Shown: positions 46,707-57,090, counted from the stretch's first letter. The stretch is DNA of 64,000 bases from Paludibacter sp. (GCA_028690665.1 JAQVAV010000008.1:1-64000); one strand, 5' to 3'. Translations and numbers: made by a program. Notes: generated by a model not told the origin, from the sequence alone.

Positions 46707-46731
46707 AGGGGGTGACTTAAAGTCACCCCCT
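46707..46731. terminator. GC-rich hairpin after mutS
   Basis: AGGGGGTGACT (46707-46717) pairs with AGTCACCCCCT (46721-46731) around a 3-nt loop. It lies 22 bp downstream of the mutS stop (minus strand). There is no clear T-run. Confidence 0.75.
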
Positions 46732-46753
46732 CAATAGAACAGAAAGGATATCC

Positions 46754-49366
46754 TTATTTTCCCCGGATAATACGTTTTATTTCGTTCAGTTTATTCAACG
46801 CTTCAACCGGAGTAAGGTTGTTTATATCTAAATTTTTGATTTCGTCGCGAATTTGTTCCAAAACGGGGTCATCTAATTGGAAGAAACTTAGTTGCAATCC
46901 TTCCCGATGTTCGGCAATTTCACCGACCGGTTTTGAAATGCCTGTCTGGCGATTTTCCGATTCTAACTCTTTCAGTATTTGTTCAGCCCGTTTAACAATA
47001 CTTTGGGGCATTCCGGCCATTTTAGCCACATGAATACCAAAACTGTGTTCGCTGCCTCCACGGACTAACTTGCGCAGGAAAATTACTTTTTTGTCGACCT
47101 CCTTTACCGAAACATTGTAGTTTTTAATACGATGGAACGATTTTTCCATCTCGTTCAGTTCGTGATAGTGTGTTGCAAAAAGCGTTTTGGCCTTGCAGGC
47201 CGGATGTTCGTGGATATATTCAACAATTGCCCAGGCAATGGAAATTCCGTCGTAAGTACTTGTTCCGCGCCCGAGTTCATCGAAAAGCACAAGGCTTCGA
47301 TTCGACAGATTATTCAAAATACTCGCAGCTTCGTTCATTTCCACCATAAAAGTTGATTCACCCTGAGAAATATTGTCGCTGGCACCAACACGGGTAAAAA
47401 TTTTGTCGACCACCCCGATATGGGCACTTTCCACCGGAACAAAACAACCGATTTGAGCCATTAAGGTAATGAGTGCCGTCTGACGAAGCAAAGCTGATTT
47501 ACCGGCCATGTTCGGACCTGTAATAATAATAATTTGTTGTGAATCATTATCAAGATAAACATCGTTGGCAATATAACTTTCCCCAATAGGAAGCTGTTTT
47601 TCAATCACAGGATGACGGCCTTGTTTAATGTCAAGTATATTACTGTCAGTAACTTCCGGACGAACATATTTATTTTCTTCTGAAACTTTCGTAAATGAAA
47701 GCAGACAGTCGAGTTGAGCAATCAGGTTCGAGTCAAGCTGAATAGCTGTGATATATTCGCCAAGAGCAATCACCAATTCGCCAAAAACTCTTGTTTCAAT
47801 AGCCAGAATTTTTTCTTCGGCCCCCAGAATTTTCTCTTCATAATCTTTTAGTTCCTGTGTAATATATCGTTCGGCATTGACAAGTGTTTGTTTGCGAATC
47901 CAATTTTCCGGAACTTTATCTTTGTGCGCGTTTCGTACCTCGATATAATAACCAAAAACATTGTTGAAATTGATTTTCAGACTGGGAATACCTGTTGTTT
48001 CGCTTTCACGTTCCTGAATTTGATGTAAAACTTCCTTGCTGGAATGAGCTAGATGGCGGAGTTCATCCAAATCCGCATCGATACCGGCACGAATAATCCC
48101 ACCTTTATTGACGAGGGTCGGAGGATCATTGTCTATTTCTTTTTCAATTCTTTCCGAAATTACAGCACAGGCATTCAACTGGTCGGCAATGCGTTTCAAC
48201 GTCGGGTTGTCAGCCTGGGTACAGGCTGCTTTTATCGGTTCTATAGCCTGTAACGCAACTTTAAGCTGAACAACTTCACGAGGATTAATACGACCGACAG
48301 CTACTTTTGAAATAATGCGTTCAAGGTCTCCGATCAGGGCAATATTCTGTTCCAAAAGCTGACGAAGCTCCGGATTTCTGAAAAAATATTCGACCACGCT
48401 CAGTCGCTCATTGATAGGCTTCACATCTTTTAGCGGGAAAGCAATCCAGCGTTTCAGCATGCGAGCGCCCATCGGACTTGTAGTTTTGTCAAGCACATCG
48501 AGCAACGTTTTAGCTCCTTCGTTGATAGAACCATAAAGTTCCAGATTCCTTACAGTAAAGCGGTCGAGCCAGACATAACGGTCTTCTTCGATACGGGAAA
48601 GCTGTGTTATGTGTCCTGTTTGCTGGTGATGCGTCAAATCAAGATAATGCAGAATAGCACCGGCAGCCACAACGGCATTGGGGAGATTCTCTACTCCGAA
48701 ACCTTTCAAAGTTTTTGTTTCAAAATGTTTTAGCAATCTTTCGTTGGCCGAGTCAGGGATATAAGCCCAGTCTTCGAGCGCATAAGTAAAAAATTTGTTC
48801 CCGAAAAGATTTTCAAACTCTTTACGTTTGTTACGGTCAAACAATACCTCTTTCGGACCAAAACTGTTCAATAATTTATCGACATATTCGGCAGTACCTT
48901 CAGCTACTAAAAATTCTCCGGTGGAAATATCCAAAAACGAAACTCCTACTCGTTGTTTATTCATATAGACACTTGCCAAAAAATTATTTTCTTTTCGATC
49001 CAATGTCGTGTCGCTATATGAAACGCCCGGAGTAACAAGTTCTGTTACCCCGCGTTTTACCAACTTTTTAGTCAGTTTCGGGTCTTCAAGCTGATCGCAA
49101 ATAGCTACGCGCTTTCCGGCACGGACCAATTTTGGCAGGTAAGTGTCAAGCGCATGATGTGGAAAGCCTGCAAGCTCAACACTTTTGGCCGAACCGTTTG
49201 CCCTGCGGGTTAATGTAATACCCAGAATTTCCGATGACTCGATGGCATCGGTTGAGAAAGTTTCGTAAAAATCGCCGCAACGAAACAGTAATATTGCATC
49301 AGGATGTTGTCCCTTAATTTCAAAATATTGTTTCATTAACGGGGTTTCTACTATATCATTTGCCAT
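46754..49366 (-). CDS. mutS: DNA mismatch repair protein MutS
   Basis: The 870-residue protein is full-length. The mismatch-reading Phe-x-Glu lies in [10 protein letters not shown] (about 28-37). The core and clamp domains follow, then the ATPase with Walker [14 protein letters not shown] (about 620), the DELGRGTST signature and [10 protein letters not shown]-terminal tail ends [11 protein letters not shown]. It detects mismatches after replication. The upstream GDP-heptose cluster runs on the same strand with a 100-bp gap. Confidence 0.96.
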   Translation of the reverse strand: MANDIVETPLMKQYFEIKGQHPDAILLFRCGDFYETFSTDAIESSEILGITLTRRANGSAKSVELAGFPHHALDTYLPKLVRAGKRVAICDQLEDPKLTKKLVKRGVTELVTPGVSYSDTTLDRKENNFLASVYMNKQRVGVSFLDISTGEFLVAEGTAEYVDKLLNSFGPKEVLFDRNKRKEFENLFGNKFFTYALEDWAYIPDSANERLLKHFETKTLKGFGVENLPNAVVAAGAILHYLDLTHHQQTGHITQLSRIEEDRYVWLDRFTVRNLELYGSINEGAKTLLDVLDKTTSPMGARMLKRWIAFPLKDVKPINERLSVVEYFFRNPELRQLLEQNIALIGDLERIISKVAVGRINPREVVQLKVALQAIEPIKAACTQADNPTLKRIADQLNACAVISERIEKEIDNDPPTLVNKGGIIRAGIDADLDELRHLAHSSKEVLHQIQERESETTGIPSLKINFNNVFGYYIEVRNAHKDKVPENWIRKQTLVNAERYITQELKDYEEKILGAEEKILAIETRVFGELVIALGEYITAIQLDSNLIAQLDCLLSFTKVSEENKYVRPEVTDSNILDIKQGRHPVIEKQLPIGESYIANDVYLDNDSQQIIIITGPNMAGKSALLRQTALITLMAQIGCFVPVESAHIGVVDKIFTRVGASDNISQGESTFMVEMNEAASILNNLSNRSLVLFDELGRGTSTYDGISIAWAIVEYIHEHPACKAKTLFATHYHELNEMEKSFHRIKNYNVSVKEVDKKVIFLRKLVRGGSEHSFGIHVAKMAGMPQSIVKRAEQILKELESENRQTGISKPVGEIAEHREGLQLSFFQLDDPVLEQIRDEIKNLDINNLTPVEALNKLNEIKRIIRGK

Positions 49367-49468
49367 TATTTGCTCCTTTGTTTTGGAATTAAAAAATCAG
49401 AAAAACAGATGTAAAAATAAAAAGAAATAAACGCACAAAAAAATGGAACGAAAAATTCTTTTTAATTT

Positions 49469-49996
49469 TTAAAGTGATTTTACAAAGTCAGGGAGGTCGT
49501 TATAAATTGCGTCAGCAAGTTGAATAACTTTAAGATCAGGAGTTTTGCCTTTACTAAGAAAAACGGTTTTTACACCAAGATTTTTCCCGAATTGCAAGTC
49601 GGTTTGAGCATCGCCCACCATAACAGATTTTTTTAAATCAATATCCGGATATTCGTTCAATGCCAATTGTCCCATACCCGGGGCTGGCTTGCGAAAAATG
49701 CTATTTTCAGTTTCCAGAGCAGGACAAAAATATATTTTATCGATGTGTCCTCCTTGGTTTTCAATTTGTTCCAGCATGTATGTATGAATATCATTCAGAT
49801 CTTCTGCCGAAAAAATTCCTTTCCCAATTCCCTGCTGATTTGTGACAATAAATATATAGTCATATTTTTTTGACAGCATCTCAATAGCCTCTATAACTTC
49901 GGGCAAAAATTCAAATTCATCCTTTTTTGTTACATAACCGCCAACAATTTGCCGGTTGATAACGCCATCTCTATCCAGAAACAAAGCACTTTTCAT
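49469..49996 (-). CDS. gmhB: D-glycero-D-manno-heptose-1,7-bisphosphate 7-phosphatase
   Basis: The protein has 175 residues from ATG 49996; a GTG overlapping the hddC stop is an alternative start. HAD motifs are FLDRDGVINRQ (catalytic Asp pair), VTNQQGIGKG and the late VGDAQTDL. GmhB takes the 7-phosphate off heptose-1,7-bisphosphate. The zinc loop of the E. coli enzyme (C-x-H..C-x-C) is reduced here to CPALETENSIFRKPAPG, with one Cys. It is the last gene of the GDP-heptose cluster. Confidence 0.85.
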   Translation of the reverse strand: MKSALFLDRDGVINRQIVGGYVTKKDEFEFLPEVIEAIEMLSKKYDYIFIVTNQQGIGKGIFSAEDLNDIHTYMLEQIENQGGHIDKIYFCPALETENSIFRKPAPGMGQLALNEYPDIDLKKSVMVGDAQTDLQFGKNLGVKTVFLSKGKTPDLKVIQLADAIYNDLPDFVKSL

Positions 49997-50001
49997 AAGG
50001 T

Positions 50002-50700
50002 TCACAGATTTTTGAATTCCTCCTGAGCCCGAAAATAATCTTCAGGGACTCCGATATCAATAAAATAAGATTGGAACCCAAGTCCGTAAACCGGATATTT
50101 ATCGTATACAGCCTCTAACACCTCTTTTTCAAATGAAAATTTCTCCGGCAAATCCAATCCGGCAAACCATTTTTTGTTGATACAATAAATTCCGCCATTG
50201 ATCAAACCTTTCCCCTGCACTTCATTTTTTTCAGTAAATGCAATAATCTTTCCTGTTTCATCTGTTTTTACGGAACCATAGCGGGCAACATCATCTACTT
50301 CACGCAACGCTACGGAAAGAACAGACTGTTTTTCTTTATGAAATTCATTAAATTTTGAGAAATCGATGTCGAACAGCGTGTCTCCGTTCAAAACCAAAAC
50401 ATTTTCGGATTGAATTTTTTCGAGCCCTAAAAGAATAGCACCTCCGGTTCCAAGCGGAGAAATTTCTTCCGAATAAGTCAGTTTAATTCTTCCAAATTTA
50501 TTCCAGTAATAGTTTTCAATTTTTTCGTGCAAATAACCTGTTGAAAGAACTACATGTTCGATGCCGGCATTTTGCAAACGTCGAAAAAGCCATGACAAGA
50601 AAGGCTCGCCATTCACAGGGGCCATAGGTTTGGGAACATCGCTCACGATGTGTTTTAGTCGTGTTCCGAATCCGCCTGCGAGTATGATAGCTTCTTTCAT
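50002..50700 (-). CDS. hddC: Heptose-1-phosphate guanylyltransferase
   Basis: This 232-residue nucleotidyltransferase starts MKEAIILAGGFGTRLKHIVSDVPKPMAPV. The G-x-G-T-R-L and PKPMAPV motifs and the metal site in LVLNGDTLFDIDF are clear. Mannose- or glucose-1-phosphate could also fit the fold. Its position with gmhA, hddA and gmhB makes D-glycero-D-manno-heptose-1-phosphate the likely substrate, giving GDP-heptose. Confidence 0.82.
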   Translation of the reverse strand: MKEAIILAGGFGTRLKHIVSDVPKPMAPVNGEPFLSWLFRRLQNAGIEHVVLSTGYLHEKIENYYWNKFGRIKLTYSEEISPLGTGGAILLGLEKIQSENVLVLNGDTLFDIDFSKFNEFHKEKQSVLSVALREVDDVARYGSVKTDETGKIIAFTEKNEVQGKGLINGGIYCINKKWFAGLDLPEKFSFEKEVLEAVYDKYPVYGLGFQSYFIDIGVPEDYFRAQEEFKNL

Positions 50701-50763
50701 GTGATTAAATATTTTATAATCAAGATATTAGACAACATACAAATGAGTTAACATGTCAATAAA

Positions 50764-51336
50764 TTAATGACCCGGAAAAATTTTAGCTTCAACTATTTCG
50801 CAAATAATATGTCCGACCATGATATGTGATTCCTGAATGCGAGGCGTGTCATCCGAAGGGATATTCAGCAAGACATCAACCACATCTTTCATTTTACCAC
50901 CGGTTGATCCGGTCATGGCGACCGTTTTCATTTTATTGTTGCGGGCTTCTTCAAAGGCATTCAATATATTCGTCGAATTTCCTGAGGTAGATAGCCCGAT
51001 CAACACATCTCCTTCAAAGCCGGAACCTTTAATCATGCGTGCATATACGGCATTATAACCGTAATCGTTGGCTACGGCAGTCAGGTACGAAGTATTACAA
51101 TGCAGTGCTTCTGCCGGTAGTGGGTCACGGTCGAAATAAAACCTTCCTGAAAGTTCTGCCGCCAAGTGTTGGGCGTCGGCAGCGCTTCCTCCATTACCAC
51201 AGAATAAAATTTTGTGCCCATTTTTCAGCGCATTTACAAGCATATCAGCAACGGACTCAATTTTTTCCAATAATACTTTGTCGTTTAATATCTTTTGTTT
51301 TACATCAATGCTGGATTGAATTCTGCTTTCTATCAT
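50764..51336 (-). CDS. gmhA: Sedoheptulose-7-phosphate isomerase
   Basis: The 190-residue SIS-domain enzyme converts sedoheptulose-7-phosphate to heptose-7-phosphate. The family's HKILFCGNGGSAADAQHLAAELSGR (about 40-64), GLSTSGNSTNIL and C-terminal ESHIMVGHIICEIVE (His/Glu of the metal site) are intact. It lies between hddA (66 bp upstream) and hddC (64 bp downstream) and carries out the first step of the pathway. Confidence 0.93.
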   Translation of the reverse strand: MIESRIQSSIDVKQKILNDKVLLEKIESVADMLVNALKNGHKILFCGNGGSAADAQHLAAELSGRFYFDRDPLPAEALHCNTSYLTAVANDYGYNAVYARMIKGSGFEGDVLIGLSTSGNSTNILNAFEEARNNKMKTVAMTGSTGGKMKDVVDVLLNIPSDDTPRIQESHIMVGHIICEIVEAKIFPGH

Positions 51337-51401
51337 AATTCGTCTTTAATCTTGATTATATTGTCATCTAATGTCTTGACTCTTGGTTCTAACCTCTAAT
51401 A

Positions 51402-52427
51402 TTACATCGTCCATGTTTTCAAGCCTTCATTTGTAAATTCATATCGTTTGACCTGACCTCCGAATTTAGACAAAGCTTTTTCTACTTCGTAACGGGCAAT
51501 GCCTGGACAATAAAAAGTCATAAATCCACCGCCACCAGCTCCGGAAACTTTTCCTCCGGTTGCTCCGGCTGCTGTTGCCGCGGCATAAATTTCGTCAAGT
51601 AAAGGATTCGTTATTCCCTTGGTCATTTGCTTTTTATACTGCCAGCCGAAGTCCAGGATTTTACCCATTTCGTCTATTTCTCCTTTCAGAATAGCTTCTT
51701 TCATCCAGACGGACTGCTCTTTAAGCCTGTGCATGGCTTCTATCGAGGTTTCGTTTTTTTTGACCACGTTTTTTGTTTGTTCCTCGATAATTTTGGCCGA
51801 TTGTCGGCTTGTCTTCGTATAATAAAGCACGAGGTTATGAGCCAGTTCATCCTGAAATCGCTGACGGACTCTTAACGGATTTACAATTACTTTTTCGTCC
51901 TTGTAAAATTCCATAAAATTAATTCCGCCGAAAGTAGCTGCATACTGATCCTGTTTTCCTCCTGCCATTTGGAGGTCTTTCCGTTCGATGCAGTAAGCTA
52001 AATGCGCAATATCGTATTCGCCAAGCGGCAATTTAAGCCATTCAACAAAAGCGCCGACAATAGAAACCATAAGCGTGGAAGATGTTCCGAGCCCGGAACC
52101 TGCCGGAGCATCCACGTGCGACGAAATACGGAACGAGAGCGGCTTACCTCCGTTATAATCTTTTACAATCCGATTGTAAACACCTTTGTGTAAAATAAAA
52201 GCACCGTCTGTGTCTAATTCACTGACGGACTCATGCTCTTCTGCAACATCCATGTCCGGTAACAAAAAGCTGATTTTGTTGTCGTCGGTTGGTTCAATGG
52301 TAGTGTAAGCATACATGTTTATAGTGGCGTTCAGGATAGCTCCCCCGAATAAATCAGAATAAGGAGAAACATCGGTTCCTCCTCCCGCCAAACCAAGACG
52401 TAACGGCGCTTTACTGCGAATAATCAT
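51402..52427 (-). CDS. hddA: D-glycero-D-manno-heptose-7-phosphate kinase
   Basis: The 341-residue GHMP-family kinase has the start MIIRSKAPLRLGLAGGGTDVSPY, the ATP motif PAGSGLGTSSTLMVSIVGAF (about 108-127) and the late GAGGGGFMTFYC. HddA phosphorylates heptose-7-phosphate at O-1. The alternative L-fucose or galactose kinases in this superfamily lack this cluster. It is 20 bp after the glycosyltransferase gene. Confidence 0.88.
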   Translation of the reverse strand: MIIRSKAPLRLGLAGGGTDVSPYSDLFGGAILNATINMYAYTTIEPTDDNKISFLLPDMDVAEEHESVSELDTDGAFILHKGVYNRIVKDYNGGKPLSFRISSHVDAPAGSGLGTSSTLMVSIVGAFVEWLKLPLGEYDIAHLAYCIERKDLQMAGGKQDQYAATFGGINFMEFYKDEKVIVNPLRVRQRFQDELAHNLVLYYTKTSRQSAKIIEEQTKNVVKKNETSIEAMHRLKEQSVWMKEAILKGEIDEMGKILDFGWQYKKQMTKGITNPLLDEIYAAATAAGATGGKVSGAGGGGFMTFYCPGIARYEVEKALSKFGGQVKRYEFTNEGLKTWTM

Positions 52428-52446
52428 AATATCTTTTAATAAAATC

Positions 52447-53574
52447 TTATTGTTTCAACAAATTTTGAATGGCTTCGGTCATTTTTTTCCAGGAATACTT
52501 TTCTTTTTCGACTTTTATTCCTTCGGCAAAAGCATCCTGTAAATTATCATTGAAAAATGCAACAAGTGCATCTGCAATTTCATGTTCATTTGGCTCTACA
52601 ACATAACCTACTTTCCCGTTCGGAATAATCTCTGCCAAACCGCCGACATTGGTTACCAGCATTGGTTTTTCGAAATGATAGGCAATTTGCGTAACACCAC
52701 TTTGCGTGGCCGATTTATACGGTTGTACAATGATATCCGCAGCGCTAAAATAATTCCGCACTTCACTGTCCGGAATAAAGTCGTTGTGCCAGATCACTTT
52801 TCCCTTGAGTCCGAGTTGTTCTTCCAGTTGGAAGTACTGTTCTGAATTATTGTAAAATTCCCCGGCTACCAGTAGTTTGACATTCATTTCCCGGAAACGG
52901 GAATCAGCATAAGCTTTCAGTAATAAATCCAGTCCTTTATAATCGCGGATAAAACCAAAAAACAACATATATCGTGTTTGTTCATCCAATCCTAATTGTT
53001 GGAGAGCTTTTTCCCTTTCCGGCTTTTCTCCAAAATTATCATAAAGCGGATGAGGACAAAATACTTTCGGTTTCTTTTTATCAAAAATTTCAACATCTGC
53101 CAAAACGGATCTGGACATAGCTACAAATCCATCGACCGATCCAGTGAAATAGGAGGCAAATATTTTGTCGGCTAAACGTTTTTCATGCGGAATGATATTA
53201 TCTAAAATGGAAATGACTTTTGTTTTTTTGTTTCTCCCGATAACTCTGGCAATTGTTCCCAAGCAGGGAGCCATAAACGGCAACCAGAATTTTATCAGCA
53301 CTAAATCCGGTCGTTTTTTTGAAATTTCTTTTCCAACACTTAACCAATTGAACGGATTGACTGAATTTACACGCCTTTTTATTTTTAAATCTGTAGGAGC
53401 TGCATCCGATGAATACTGGGTTTTTCCCGGAAAAAGGAAAGATGGATATTGTAATGTAAATGTATATATCTCAACATCATGCCCCTGTTGCTGATATTCG
53501 CGGGCAATTCTTTCATTATAGGCTGAAAGACCTCCACGATACGGGTATGCTGTTCCTACGATAATGACTTTCAT
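52447..53574 (-). CDS. Glycosyltransferase family 4
   Basis: This 375-residue GT-B enzyme has a Gly-rich N-terminal loop (TAYPYRGGLSAYNERIAREY). The C-terminal donor-binding half has LFFGFIRDYKGLDLLLKAY, VAGEFYNN and the YHFEKPMLVTNVGGLAEII motif. It is the first gene of the GDP-heptose operon, so it may add the heptose to a surface glycan. That role is inferred from position alone. Confidence 0.85.
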   Translation of the reverse strand: MKVIIVGTAYPYRGGLSAYNERIAREYQQQGHDVEIYTFTLQYPSFLFPGKTQYSSDAAPTDLKIKRRVNSVNPFNWLSVGKEISKKRPDLVLIKFWLPFMAPCLGTIARVIGRNKKTKVISILDNIIPHEKRLADKIFASYFTGSVDGFVAMSRSVLADVEIFDKKKPKVFCPHPLYDNFGEKPEREKALQQLGLDEQTRYMLFFGFIRDYKGLDLLLKAYADSRFREMNVKLLVAGEFYNNSEQYFQLEEQLGLKGKVIWHNDFIPDSEVRNYFSAADIIVQPYKSATQSGVTQIAYHFEKPMLVTNVGGLAEIIPNGKVGYVVEPNEHEIADALVAFFNDNLQDAFAEGIKVEKEKYSWKKMTEAIQNLLKQ

Positions 53575-53994
53575 GTGGCTAAATTAGTTTTATAGTCTAT
53601 AGTGATTTTATAGAGTCAAACCGGTTCATTAGTTCATTTATTTGTTTATATAGCTCACAAGGAAACGGATAATTGGGAATGAGCATCTTAGCTCTTTAAA
53701 CCGCCCTATTAGAAAGGTTTAGTGGAACTTCTTCCGTTCCACGGGTTACCCATAAATTTCCATTTGCTTTTCTATTCTGATCAGGCTATTTTTACAAACA
53801 TGCAAATGTACAAAATAAATCAGAGTTAGTATGTTCACACAATCGTTTCATCTTAATTATAGCAGCACAGCCAATGCTGAACAAGTTTAAATTGTCTTTA
53901 TTTTCAATTTTTTACACAAATTATTTTATTAGTCGCTGAAAAATCATTTAATTTGTGCTCCGAAAATCATGAAACAAAATAAATTCAAATTGTA
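53575..53994. other. Structured intergenic region upstream of the heptose operon
   Basis: This gap has two adjacent stems. GTGGAAC (53722-53728) pairs with GTTCCAC (53736-53742), and AAACC near 53697 pairs with GGTTT near 53716. GAGC and GCTC also face each other near 53683-53694. It may hold a leader structure or an eroded element. No frame or tRNA fold is supported. Confidence 0.4.
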
Positions 53995-54165
53995 ATGAAA
54001 ACTCTTTTGAAATATCTCGGTGCAATTATGATCCTAATTGGGGTAGCAATTCTTGCAGTCTATTTTTTTAAACAGGAAAGTTCTAATACATATCTTGCAT
54101 CTGCAGGAGGTATCATGATTGTGGGCTTTCTTTCGCACATTATTATCAATAAAAATCTGCAATAA
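53995..54165 (+). CDS. 56-residue small membrane protein
   Basis: ATG at 53995 opens a 56-residue frame ending at TAA 54163-54165. MKTLLKYLGAIMILIG is the start. Two hydrophobic helices (about 6-23 and 36-51) are joined by a short polar loop (FKQESSNTYLASAGG). Balanced codon use and the hairpin-like membrane topology support a real gene. The overlapping minus-strand frame at 54034-54234 shows no such pattern. Function unknown; it lies convergent to the topoisomerase gene. Confidence 0.72.
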   Translation: MKTLLKYLGAIMILIGVAILAVYFFKQESSNTYLASAGGIMIVGFLSHIIINKNLQ

Positions 54166-54242
54166 GGAGTTTCCGGAAATGACGATATTTAAAAGCCGGT
54201 CATGAAAATATGAACCGGCTTTATGTTTTTGCATTTTATATT

Positions 54243-57014
54243 TTATTCTGATTCCTCGCCAAACAAATTTAACTGTCCGGTAAGATCATCAATTATCTTC
54301 CGGTGATCGATAATATCTTCATCTGAATTTTTATTTTTATCTGGTTTCTTTTCCGACTCAGGTTCATCAAACTCCCCCGGCTCTGATTCTTCATCAGCTT
54401 CTCCTCCTTCCCGATTGTTATCTTCCGTTTTTGCTTTTTGTTTTACAGGTTCAAGTTCGTTGATTGTTTCTACTTCAAAAGTAGTCAACCGTTTCCCTTT
54501 TGCTTTATAACTTTTAATGCCAATAAAATCAGCAGCATCAATTTCGATCGGTTCGCGATAGGCATCGTTTCCTCCACATACAACTTCGATACGGGGATAG
54601 TCGACATCAGTCAGCAACATCAGTTTTGATTCCGGATTTTCCCCCAGAACGGTCTGAACTTTTGTTGATGTTTCAAGCTGGAAACGTTTCAGATAATAGA
54701 ATCCCTGATCGGCATCCCAAAGTGCCAAAGTCCATACTTTATCCGCATCAAATTTTTCAATCACCATTATGTCTTTTTCGTAATGGTTACTCAAATCGAA
54801 ATTAGAGCAATAATAATCTCCTTTTGACGAGATAATCAGAATCATATCCTCGCTGAGAAACTCTCCCAGGTATTCTCCCCGATTATCATAATTCAGGCGC
54901 AAAACATCCCGGTCGAACCATACTTCGCGACCACCAAGCGTAGAACCTCCTTTTTGTTTCAGGGTAATTTTGTGCACGTCGTTTTTGGTCAGGATATTTC
55001 CCATGGATTGACGTCCTTTGATGGCAATGTCACTGAAATCTTTTTCGAATACTAATTTATTCAGGCGGGGCTTTGGTTTTAATGTGACACGGATAACTTC
55101 TGCTTCTGCATTCGGGTTAGCCGTGAAATAAATAACCCTCGAACCTGAATTTCCCTGAGTTATGTCATACTCCTTATCCCGCGTAATTCCGTTTACGGCA
55201 AAGCGTTTTATGTAATATGCGCCAGCTTTTCCATCCCGATAAATCACATTGTATATAGTGCGTTTATCGTTCTTTTTAAAGACATTCAGATATAAAATAT
55301 TTTTCCCGACAAAGAGCTTATCCTGAACTTTTACAATCTTGTATTTTCCGTCCTTGTAAAAAATTATAACATCATCAATATCCGAACAATTGCATATAAA
55401 GTCGTCTTTCCGCAGTGATGTTCCGATAAAGCCTTCTTCATAATTAGCATAAAGCTTTTCGTTCGCTTCCACCACTTTGGCAGCTACAATAGTTTCGAAA
55501 TTTCGAATTTCCGTACGGCGAGGGTAATCTTTTCCGTACTTGTTTTTCAAATTTTCGAACCAGAAAATGGTATAATCCACCAAATGATTCAATTCGTAAT
55601 CAACTTCTTCTATTTTCTTTTCAAGCGCTGCAATGGTGTCATTTGCTTTATCGGAATCAAATTTAGTAATGCGCATCATTTTTATTTCGAGAAGTTTCAG
55701 AATATCTTCACGAATAACTTCACGAATAAAAGATGGCTTGAACGGCTCTAACCGCTTATCGATGTGTGCCACCACTTCATCCTGCGATGTACTATCTTCA
55801 AATCCTTTGTCTTTGTAGATTCTGTTTTCAATGAAAATTTTTTCCAAAGAAGTGAAGAACAGCTGTTCTAAAAGTTCCGATTTTTGAATTTCGAGTTCTG
55901 CTTGCAGTAAATCTTTCGTATGACCGACACTAATACGCAGTAATTCACTGACGCCCATAAAACGCGGTTTTTTGTCATGGATAACGCAGCAATTGGGCGA
56001 GATACTGATTTCGCAATCAGTAAAAGCGTATAGTGCATCAATGGTTTTATCCGACGATACTCCGGGTTGAAGTTGTATCTGAATTTCTACATTGGCCGAT
56101 GTGTTGTCGTCTACCTTCCGGATTTTAATTTTTCCTTTATCATTGGCTTTAATAATCGATTCGATAAGTTTGGACGTATTGGTTCCAAACGGAATTTCGC
56201 TGATTACTAAGTTTTTATTGTCTATTTTGCTGATTTTCGCACGAATTTTTACACTGCCGCCACGTTCTCCATCGTTATATTTCGAAACATCAATGGAGCC
56301 TCCGGTCTGAAAATCAGGATATAATTGAAATTTTTCACCTTTCAGGTAAGCAACACTGGCTTCGCATAACTCATTGAAATTGTGTGGTAAAATTTTAGAA
56401 TTTAAACCCACAGCAATCCCTTCGACTCCCTGCGTCAACAACAATGGAAATTTTACGGGCAAGGCAACCGGTTCTTTGTTTCTGCCGTCATAAGATGCTT
56501 TCCATTCAGTTGTTTTCGGATTAAAAACTGTTTCGAGTGCAAATTTTGATAAACGGGCTTCTATGTAACGAGGTGCGGCAGCCCCATCCCCGGTAAGAAT
56601 ATTTCCCCAGTTCCCCTGACAATCAACGAGCAAGTCTTTCTGTCCGAGTTGTACTAAAGCATCGCCGATAGAAGCATCGCCGTGTGGATGAAACTGCATG
56701 GTATGTCCTACAATGTTGGCTACTTTGTTATAGCGACCATCATCGAGCCGTTTCATGGAATGCAGAATACGGCGCTGAACCGGTTTTAGTCCATCGTAAA
56801 TATCAGGTACAGCACGTTCAAGTATTACATACGAAGCATAATCCAGAAACCAATTCTGGTACATTCCCGAAAGGTGATGCTTCACCGTACTGTCATTAAT
56901 TTTAGGTACTTTATAGTTAGAGTGGCCTGCGGGAGATGAGTCGTCGGCCGTATCCTCAGCTCCCGTTATTTCGTCCTTTTCGTTTTCAGCGTCTAAAATT
57001 TCGTCGTTACTCAT
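54243..57014 (-). CDS. DNA gyrase/topoisomerase IV subunit A
   Basis: The 923-residue type IIA A-subunit passes one duplex through another. The core shows YVILERAVPDIYDGLKPVQRRILHSM, KVANIVGHTMQFHPHGD and the catalytic Tyr in GDGAAAPRYIEARLS (about residue 150). A long coiled coil region and beta-propeller C-terminal domain follow. An acidic, Ser/Glu-rich tail (about 855-910) ends QLNLFGEESE. The core resembles the Bacteroidetes ParC branch, but the B subunit is not in this window, so gyrase versus topoisomerase IV stays open. Confidence 0.9.
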   Translation of the reverse strand: MSNDEILDAENEKDEITGAEDTADDSSPAGHSNYKVPKINDSTVKHHLSGMYQNWFLDYASYVILERAVPDIYDGLKPVQRRILHSMKRLDDGRYNKVANIVGHTMQFHPHGDASIGDALVQLGQKDLLVDCQGNWGNILTGDGAAAPRYIEARLSKFALETVFNPKTTEWKASYDGRNKEPVALPVKFPLLLTQGVEGIAVGLNSKILPHNFNELCEASVAYLKGEKFQLYPDFQTGGSIDVSKYNDGERGGSVKIRAKISKIDNKNLVISEIPFGTNTSKLIESIIKANDKGKIKIRKVDDNTSANVEIQIQLQPGVSSDKTIDALYAFTDCEISISPNCCVIHDKKPRFMGVSELLRISVGHTKDLLQAELEIQKSELLEQLFFTSLEKIFIENRIYKDKGFEDSTSQDEVVAHIDKRLEPFKPSFIREVIREDILKLLEIKMMRITKFDSDKANDTIAALEKKIEEVDYELNHLVDYTIFWFENLKNKYGKDYPRRTEIRNFETIVAAKVVEANEKLYANYEEGFIGTSLRKDDFICNCSDIDDVIIFYKDGKYKIVKVQDKLFVGKNILYLNVFKKNDKRTIYNVIYRDGKAGAYYIKRFAVNGITRDKEYDITQGNSGSRVIYFTANPNAEAEVIRVTLKPKPRLNKLVFEKDFSDIAIKGRQSMGNILTKNDVHKITLKQKGGSTLGGREVWFDRDVLRLNYDNRGEYLGEFLSEDMILIISSKGDYYCSNFDLSNHYEKDIMVIEKFDADKVWTLALWDADQGFYYLKRFQLETSTKVQTVLGENPESKLMLLTDVDYPRIEVVCGGNDAYREPIEIDAADFIGIKSYKAKGKRLTTFEVETINELEPVKQKAKTEDNNREGGEADEESEPGEFDEPESEKKPDKNKNSDEDIIDHRKIIDDLTGQLNLFGEESE

Positions 57015-57090
57015 ATATGGAAAGTATTATTTTAAAGCCTTTTATCACTCTTATTTTTTTATTGTAATCACAAAAATACAAAAAAATCAG

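Noticed and set aside
54034-54234. 66-codon minus-strand frame
   Set aside because: It is the complement of the 56-residue membrane protein gene and has poor composition.
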